This document shows, piece by piece, positions 18,831 to 21,907 of a stretch of 21,907 nt of DNA. A model generated the notes under the pieces. The model ran no database searches, was not told the DNA's origin, and saw nothing but the letters and a program-made list of their open reading frames with translations. Position 1 is the first letter of the stretch, and each line of letters begins with the position of its first letter. Source of the stretch: an uncultured Coriobacteriales bacterium (GTDB taxonomy: Bacteria > Actinomycetota > Coriobacteriia > Coriobacteriales > UMGS124). The translations under genes and the position numbers were made by a program. The stretch covers positions 1 through 21,907 of the forward strand of contig CAKUFZ010000028.1 in assembly GCA_934654475.1 (NCBI GenBank), in the 5' to 3' direction.

Positions 18831-18910
18831 GGCTCGCCGATTTGGTCCAGTGCTCAAACAGTTTCGCTGCTTTGCAGCGAAAAACTGCGCCTGAACCAAA
18901 TCTGCGAGCC
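18831..18910. repeat. Palindromic repeat element, copy A
   Basis: This is an 80-nt near-complete palindrome. The outer arms GGCTCGC (18831-18837) and GCGAGCC (18904-18910) pair, then GATTTGGT with ACCAAATC, and then the inner hairpin CAGTTTCGCTGC with GCAGCGAAAAACTG. It shares the core TGCTCAAACAGTTT...AAAACTGCGCC with copy B in opposite orientation. It lies just upstream of the transformylase gene. Confidence 0.85.
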
Positions 18911-19035
18911 TGCGAATGAAACGCGGACGGCAGGGGCTGAAAAGTACCCCTACCAGGGAAGCTAAAGGGCATCGAGGACGCCAAGGGTTTCAGGTTTTAA
19001 GGTGTCCTGGCGAGGGGACCTGAAACGTCCGGGCC
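18911..19035. other. Spacer between the two palindromic elements
   Basis: These 125 nt hold no reading frame I would call. They contain a looser hairpin, TTTCAGGT (18988-18995) with ACCTGAAA (19018-19025). The whole non-coding interval 18813-19137 is thus dominated by inverted repeats. Confidence 0.5.
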
Positions 19036-19119
19036 GGGAAGGGGATTTAGTTCGGGCGCAGTTTTTTGCCGCCGATTTTGCGGCAAAACTGTTTGAGCAC
19101 CGAACTAAATCCCCTTCCC
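19036..19119. repeat. Palindromic repeat element, copy B
   Basis: A perfect 20-bp outer stem (19036-19055 with 19100-19119) encloses an inner hairpin CAGTTTTTTGCCGC with GCGGCAAAACTG. Read on the minus strand it aligns with copy A. Where the outer arms differ from copy A, most differences are compensated on the opposite arm, so pairing is kept. It lies just downstream of the purO-like stop codon. Confidence 0.88.
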
Positions 19120-19137
19120 AGGGGGACCGGCGTTTCT

Positions 19138-19782
19138 TTAATCCCCGAGGTTTTTGTTGAAGATGGCGATGGTGCCGGCGACGTTGGTGTAGAGGGAGAC
19201 CTTGTTGTCGGGGTTGAGGGCGGCCCAGACCTCCTCGGGGGAGGGCATGCTCACGAGAATCGGCTCGCCGGCGAAGGTGGGCAGGGGATTGCCGTCGCCC
19301 TGGTAGGTACTGATGAAGTAGCCGCAGCCCTCGTCGACGCCCTCGAAGCAGAAGAAGTTGCGCTGGCAACGGTCGCAGCCCTGCTCGAACTGATGCTTGA
19401 GGATGGACATCTCAAAGGAACCGTCGGGGTTGATGCAGGCCGAAATGCGGGGCGTAAAGTTGGGTGCGTCGGGCTCGTACTCGCGAGCCATGCAGCCGGC
19501 GAAGAAGTCGCCCTTCTCAACGATGGTGTCGGTCTGGTCGCCGTTGGTCACGACGAGCTTGTCGCCCATGGTGCGCACGGGATGGTAGATGATGAGGCTC
19601 GGGTCCTCGAGCTTGGAGGGGTCGTGTGCCTCGGTGCGGATGCCGTCCTCGCACTCGACAAACACGCGGTTGCGGCTGTTGGCGCTGCGGCCCATGATCC
19701 AGTAGTACACGCAGTCCTTGCCCACGACGATGCCGCGGCCGGGATAGGGGTTTGCCTTGAGGAGTTCGAGCAGGTCCTGCAT
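19138..19782 (-). CDS. purO: PurO-type IMP cyclohydrolase
   Basis: This 214-residue protein matches the IMP_cyclohyd (PurO) family, which closes the ring of FAICAR to form IMP, the last step of de novo purine synthesis. The family was first known from archaea and also occurs in some anaerobic bacteria. Characteristic segments are NPYPGRGIVVG, YYWIMGRSANSRNRVF, DPSLIIYHPVRTMGD, VTNGDQTDTI, YEPDAPNFTPRISA and GDGNPLPTFAGEP. The start at 19782 has GGAGG about 10 nt upstream; the 22 extra residues of the longer frame run into the leader. The leader holds a ZTP riboswitch and terminator. The AICAR transformylase gene lies downstream on the same strand, consistent with a two-gene purine operon split by palindromic elements. 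Confidence 0.92.
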   Translation of the reverse strand: MQDLLELLKANPYPGRGIVVGKDCVYYWIMGRSANSRNRVFVECEDGIRTEAHDPSKLEDPSLIIYHPVRTMGDKLVVTNGDQTDTIVEKGDFFAGCMAREYEPDAPNFTPRISACINPDGSFEMSILKHQFEQGCDRCQRNFFCFEGVDEGCGYFISTYQGDGNPLPTFAGEPILVSMPSPEEVWAALNPDNKVSLYTNVAGTIAIFNKNLGD

Positions 19783-19822
19783 AGTGGGTTTTCCTCCTGT
19801 GAGGTCGATACACGCGCCAAAC

Positions 19823-19868
19823 AAAAAGGCAGACGACCCCAGCCCCAAAAGGCGCGAGGTTGTCTGCC
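19823..19868 (-). terminator. Riboswitch-controlled terminator before purO
   Basis: On the minus strand GGCAGACAACC (19868-19858) pairs with GGTCGTCTGCC (19838-19828), with one mismatch, and is followed by TTTTT (19827-19823). It sits in the leader of purO. Its 5' arm contains the last bases of the ZTP aptamer (GGGCA, then GAC), so forming one structure disrupts the other. Confidence 0.8.
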
Positions 19869-19938
19869 CAGACGGTCGGCACGTGATTTGCCATAACGCG
19901 CCGTTCCCCCGTGGTTGCCCACGTTTATCCGTCAGTAG
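19866..19938 (-). promoter_or_regulatory. ZTP (pfl) riboswitch aptamer
   Basis: Read on the minus strand, the leader shows the pfl/ZTP signature in order. CTACTGACGG opens the first stem. CGTGG-GCAA-CCACG forms a hairpin (19923-19919 with 19914-19910) followed by GGGGA. After a linker, GCCGACCGTCTGGGCA ends the aptamer with the conserved CCGYCTGGGCA block. GACGG (19933-19929) pairs with CCGTC (19875-19871). ZTP or AICAR derivatives signal formyl-folate shortage and switch on purine and one-carbon genes. The genes below are exactly such targets. Binding is expected to hold the 3' strand away from the overlapping terminator, turning expression on. Confidence 0.87.
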
Positions 19939-19963
19939 CGGTGCGCCTCATATGATGGAAGTT

Positions 19964-19990
19964 AGTCTAGCACGGTTGATTTGTATGCAA
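19964..19990 (-). promoter_or_regulatory. Possible promoter of the purine operon
   Basis: On the minus strand TTGCAT (19990-19985) and TAGACT (19969-19964) are separated by 15 bp. They would start transcription about 20 nt before the riboswitch aptamer. The hexamers are imperfect and the spacing is short, so this is tentative. Confidence 0.3.
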
Positions 19991-20070
19991 ACGGCGGGAT
20001 GAAACATGCACGAGACCTCTAGACCCAGCGGGGGAGGGCCGCTGTTTACAGGTCTGGGGTGATGCGGCGT

Positions 20071-20167
20071 GCAAAATAACATACATTTCAGGATTTTGAA
20101 AATCGCGCCAACTGGTGTTTTACTGATTTAGCATACATTTGAACTGGTGAGATGTATGTTATTTTGG
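20071..20167. repeat. AT-rich MITE-like inverted repeat
   Basis: A perfect 15-bp terminal inverted repeat, CAAAATAACATACAT (20072-20086) and its complement at 20152-20166, encloses 65 nt. Inside are direct repeats CATACATTT and AACTGGTG. It is much AT-richer than the flanks and has no gene. It lies between the purO leader and the terminator of the FMN-binding gene. It may be a miniature mobile element or a regulatory hairpin. Confidence 0.55.
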
Positions 20168-20173
20168 CTGCAT

Positions 20174-20215
20174 AAAAAAGAACCCCGCTTGAACTTCTGT
20201 CCAAACGGGGTTCTT
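20174..20215 (-). terminator. Terminator of the FMN-binding protein gene
   Basis: The perfect 10-bp stem AAGAACCCCG (20178-20187) with CGGGGTTCTT (20206-20215) is followed on the minus strand by a run of six T (20179-20174). It lies 26 nt past the stop codon. Confidence 0.9.
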
Positions 20216-20241
20216 CAAACAAACGGATGAGGCTCAGACTA

Positions 20242-21240
20242 CTACTTCGTCTCGGCCTTGGCCTCGGTCGTGGTCTCAGCGGCCTTGTCGGTGGCAGCGG
20301 CGTCCTTGGTGTCGGAAGCCTTCTCGTCCTTCGTGTCAGCAGCCTTGGCGTCCTTGGTCTCGTCGGCCTTGGTGGTGTCAGCCTTGGCGTCCTTGTCGGC
20401 AGCGGCCTTGTCATCGGTGGTGCCAGCAGCCTTCGTGGCCTGTTCCATGCAGTCGTTCACTGCATCGAAGATGGCCTTCGAGGTGACGGAAGCGCCGGAG
20501 ACGGCGTCGACACCCTCGGTGCCGTTGGCCTTGACGATGGCGTCGGGGAGCTGCTCGATGGCCTTGGAGCCGATGCCCTGGGTCTCGGAGTTCTCGCCAA
20601 CCTCGACCTTGGCGATCTTGCCGTCCTTGACGGTGACGGTCACAGGCACATCGCCACCGATGCCCTTGGCGGAAGCCTTGTACTCGCCGTCGGCCATGGT
20701 GGTGGCGGCAGCGGCGTCAGTGCCGCCCTTGGCCTGGTTCAGGCAGTCCTCAACAGCGGTGAAGATGGCCTTCGAGGTGACGGAAGCGCCAGAGACGGCG
20801 TCGACGCCCTCGGTGCCGTTGGCCTTGACGATGGCGTCGGGAAGCTGCTCGATGGCCTTGGAGCCGATGCCCTCAGTCTCGGAGTTCTCACCGACCTCGA
20901 CCTTGGCGATCTTGCCGTCCTTGACGGTGACGGTCACAGGCACGTCGCCGCCGATGCCCTTAGAAGAGGCCTTGTACTCGCCGTCCTTGAGCGTGGCAGC
21001 AGCTGCGTCCTTGGTGTCAGCGGCCTTCTCGTCGGCCTTGGCATCCTTGGTGTCGGTGGTAGCGGCCTTCTCGTCAGCCTTAGTCTCGGTCGTGGCAGCC
21101 TTGTCGGCAGTCTCGGTGGCGGCAGCCTTGTCGGTCGTCGTCTCAGCATAAGCCTGGTTGGCCATGGCGACAACGCCCATGCCGAGGCCAGCGCAGAGAA
21201 CAAGGGACAGACCAGCGTTACGAATGATGGAACGATCCAT
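20242..21240 (-). CDS. Secreted protein with two FMN-binding domains
   Basis: This 332-residue exported protein has a signal peptide at 1-32 (MDRSIIRN, hydrophobic core, cleavage after AYA) and a Lys/Ala/Asp/Thr-rich linker to about 83. Two FMN_bind domains follow at about 84-170 and 182-268, and then another Ala/Lys/Asp-rich tail. Each domain carries DAVSGASVTSKAIF, which contains the D-x-x-S-G-A-S motif to which ApbE-type flavin transferases attach FMN covalently. Such proteins carry electrons outside the membrane in extracellular or periplasmic redox chains. The two domains are nearly identical in sequence. The low-complexity tails may span the cell wall. The start at 21240 has AAGGAG upstream and gives the signal peptide. 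A paralogue lies next upstream on the same strand. Confidence 0.92.
   Translation of the reverse strand: MDRSIIRNAGLSLVLCAGLGMGVVAMANQAYAETTTDKAAATETADKAATTETKADEKAATTDTKDAKADEKAADTKDAAAATLKDGEYKASSKGIGGDVPVTVTVKDGKIAKVEVGENSETEGIGSKAIEQLPDAIVKANGTEGVDAVSGASVTSKAIFTAVEDCLNQAKGGTDAAAATTMADGEYKASAKGIGGDVPVTVTVKDGKIAKVEVGENSETQGIGSKAIEQLPDAIVKANGTEGVDAVSGASVTSKAIFDAVNDCMEQATKAAGTTDDKAAADKDAKADTTKADETKDAKAADTKDEKASDTKDAAATDKAAETTTEAKAETK
20437..20991 (-). repeat. Tandem duplication of the FMN-binding domain
   Basis: Segments 20437-20697 and 20731-20991 are near-identical at the DNA level and offset by 294 nt (98 codons). The few differences include the third base of codons and one Glu-to-Gln change (SETEG against SETQG), which points to a recent duplication or gene conversion. 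Confidence 0.88.
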
Positions 21241-21375
21241 GATGCACACTCCTTTTTGATGTGGGCTTGCGTCATTGCACGGTGTCATGCGGCGTTGCCC
21301 GTTGTTGGGTGGCTCACGGCGCGTCGATTCGGTGCCTTGGGAGCAGGCGGATCTTCTCGCTGAAGCTGGAAAGGG

Positions 21376-21381
21376 ATTATA
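21376..21381 (-). promoter_or_regulatory. Probable -10 element of the FMN-binding gene
   Basis: On the minus strand TATAAT (21381-21376) is a perfect -10 hexamer, which would give a leader of about 130 nt before the 21240 start. The -35 region (around CACATT at 21404-21399) is a poor match. Confidence 0.45.
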
Positions 21382-21463
21382 GGAACGTCCTTTTCGCAAA
21401 TGTGTCTGAGATGTGACGGATAAGCCTACTACCTGGGCAAATGTTGATTTCTACTCCGAAGTT

Positions 21464-21519
21464 GCACAGTACTGACAACGCTTGGACACAATGCTGACAA
21501 CTCCCGAACACAATGCTGA
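21464..21519. repeat. 22-nt tandem repeats resembling an insertion-sequence end
   Basis: GCACAGTACTGA (21464), ACACAATGCTGA (21486) and ACACAATGCTGA (21508) recur at an exact 22-nt period, with TGACAAC between them. Multiple short repeats of this kind are found at the ends of IS21-family elements, where they bind transposase. No transposase gene is present in the window, so this would be a leftover end. Confidence 0.4.
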
Positions 21520-21713
21520 GAAAATCAAGGCAGTTTTTCAGCAACTCTAAAAGGGTAGTGACACATCGCAATGGATGCCGCTGGGAGTAGTGCCGCTTCG
21601 CAATCCATGGTGTCGAGGAACAGCGGTGAAACGCCATTGGCGGTTTGGTTTAGACCGGCGAAGCTTCATGAAAGCCGTTCCACTGGCTGCAATGTGGGGC
21701 GAGGGGAGAGAGC

Positions 21714-21753
21714 AAAAAGCCCCGCCTGCAAGTCCGGAGACTGCAGGCGGGGC
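21714..21753 (-). terminator. Terminator of the second FMN-binding gene
   Basis: The perfect 12-bp stem GCCCCGCCTGCA (21719-21730) with its complement (21742-21753) extends inward by AGTC/GACT with one bulge. On the minus strand it is followed by TTTTT (21718-21714). It lies 35 nt past the stop codon. Confidence 0.9.
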
Positions 21754-21787
21754 CTAGTTGAAATGCGTTGTGGTGCAGAGAGTGAAA

Positions 21788-21907
21788 CTAGGCCTTGGCC
21801 TGCTCGAGAATCTCGTCGACAGCGGAGAAGATGGCCTTGGAGGTGACGGTGGCGCCGGAGACGGCGTCGACGCCCTCGGTGCCGTTGGCGGCCACGATGG
21901 CGTCGGG
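21788..21907 (-). CDS. FMN-binding domain protein, C-terminal end only
   Basis: The last 39 residues and stop codon of a gene that continues beyond the window are present: PDAIVAANGTEGVDAV, then SGATVTSKAIFSAVDE, then the end at EQAKA. It contains the same flavinylation motif (DAVSGAT) as the neighbouring protein and aligns with its FMN_bind domains, so it is a paralogue probably encoding a flavinylated electron carrier. Unlike the neighbour it ends right after the domain, with no Ala/Lys-rich tail. Its size and any signal peptide cannot be seen here. Confidence 0.9.
   Translation of the reverse strand, partial: PDAIVAANGTEGVDAVSGATVTSKAIFSAVDEILEQAKA

Larger units (their letters stand above)
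21241..21787. other. Non-coding interval between the FMN-binding genes
   Basis: I find no credible gene here. From left to right it holds the leader and probable promoter of the 20242-21240 gene, an AT-richer stretch with 22-nt tandem repeats (21464-21519), an imperfect inverted repeat ATGGAT...ATCCAT near 21571-21607, and the terminator of the next gene at 21714-21753. Small open frames in the interval lack ribosome sites and recognisable sequence. Confidence 0.5.

Noticed and set aside
18813..19137. Possible tRNA or structured RNA gene in the purine intergenic interval
   Set aside because: The strong hairpins do not form a cloverleaf and lack tRNA signature bases. They are better explained as palindromic repeats.
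20021..20055. CAGCGG/CCGCTG hairpin with outer AGACC/GGTCT pairing
   Set aside because: The pairing is short and interrupted and no associated gene or T-tract is present. It could be chance in GC-rich DNA.
21377..21637. An 86-codon minus-strand frame
   Set aside because: It has no ribosome site and no recognisable sequence, and it crosses the promoter and the 22-nt repeats.

Overview
This window is high-GC DNA from an anaerobe. The likeliest source is the class Coriobacteriia (Actinomycetota; Olsenella, Collinsella or a relative). This is inferred from the gene set, not proven: a single-chain pyruvate:ferredoxin oxidoreductase, class II aldolase, secreted flavinylated FMN-binding proteins, BspA-type leucine-rich repeat proteins, and purine synthesis completed by separate AICAR transformylase and PurO-type IMP cyclohydrolase genes.

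Layout. The window opens in the 3' end of a 5S rRNA followed by its terminator (1-150), then a gamma-carbonic anhydrase-like gene (195-737). Convergent to it is class II fructose-bisphosphate aldolase (1025-1900, minus). A DUF4342/UBA-like membrane protein (2090-2653) precedes an overlapping OmpR-type response regulator and histidine kinase pair (2757-5052). These face nifJ (5197-8742, minus) across a shared hairpin. From 9056 to 17231 all genes lie on the minus strand. In transcription order they are two giant, signal-peptide-less LRR proteins built from duplicated cassettes, then a VWA-domain protein with a degenerate metallopeptidase-like motif, then a MoxR-type AAA+ ATPase. A 5'-truncated remnant of a further LRR cassette lies at 17274-17504. 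Next comes a purine pair, purO-like (19138-19782) followed downstream by a PurH transformylase-domain gene (17634-18812). It is preceded by a ZTP (pfl) riboswitch whose 3' end overlaps a terminator. The window ends with a secreted protein carrying two nearly identical FMN-binding domains (20242-21240) and the 3' end of a paralogue (21788-21907).

How it fits together. The purine genes carry out the last two steps to IMP and are controlled by the alarmone that builds up when formyl-folate runs short. PFOR and aldolase are core fermentation enzymes. The FMN-binding proteins are probably extracytoplasmic electron carriers. The MoxR, VWA and LRR genes are the most unusual part: an ATPase, its VWA partner and rapidly reshuffling intracellular LRR proteins read in one direction. 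This looks like a chaperone or conflict-type system, but that role is inferred.

Non-coding structure is unusually rich. It includes two diverged, inverted copies of a palindromic element between the purine genes, two MITE-like inverted-repeat segments (802-920 and 20071-20166), a duplicated leader sequence upstream of both LRR genes, and a 22-nt tandem repeat that resembles the end of an insertion sequence.
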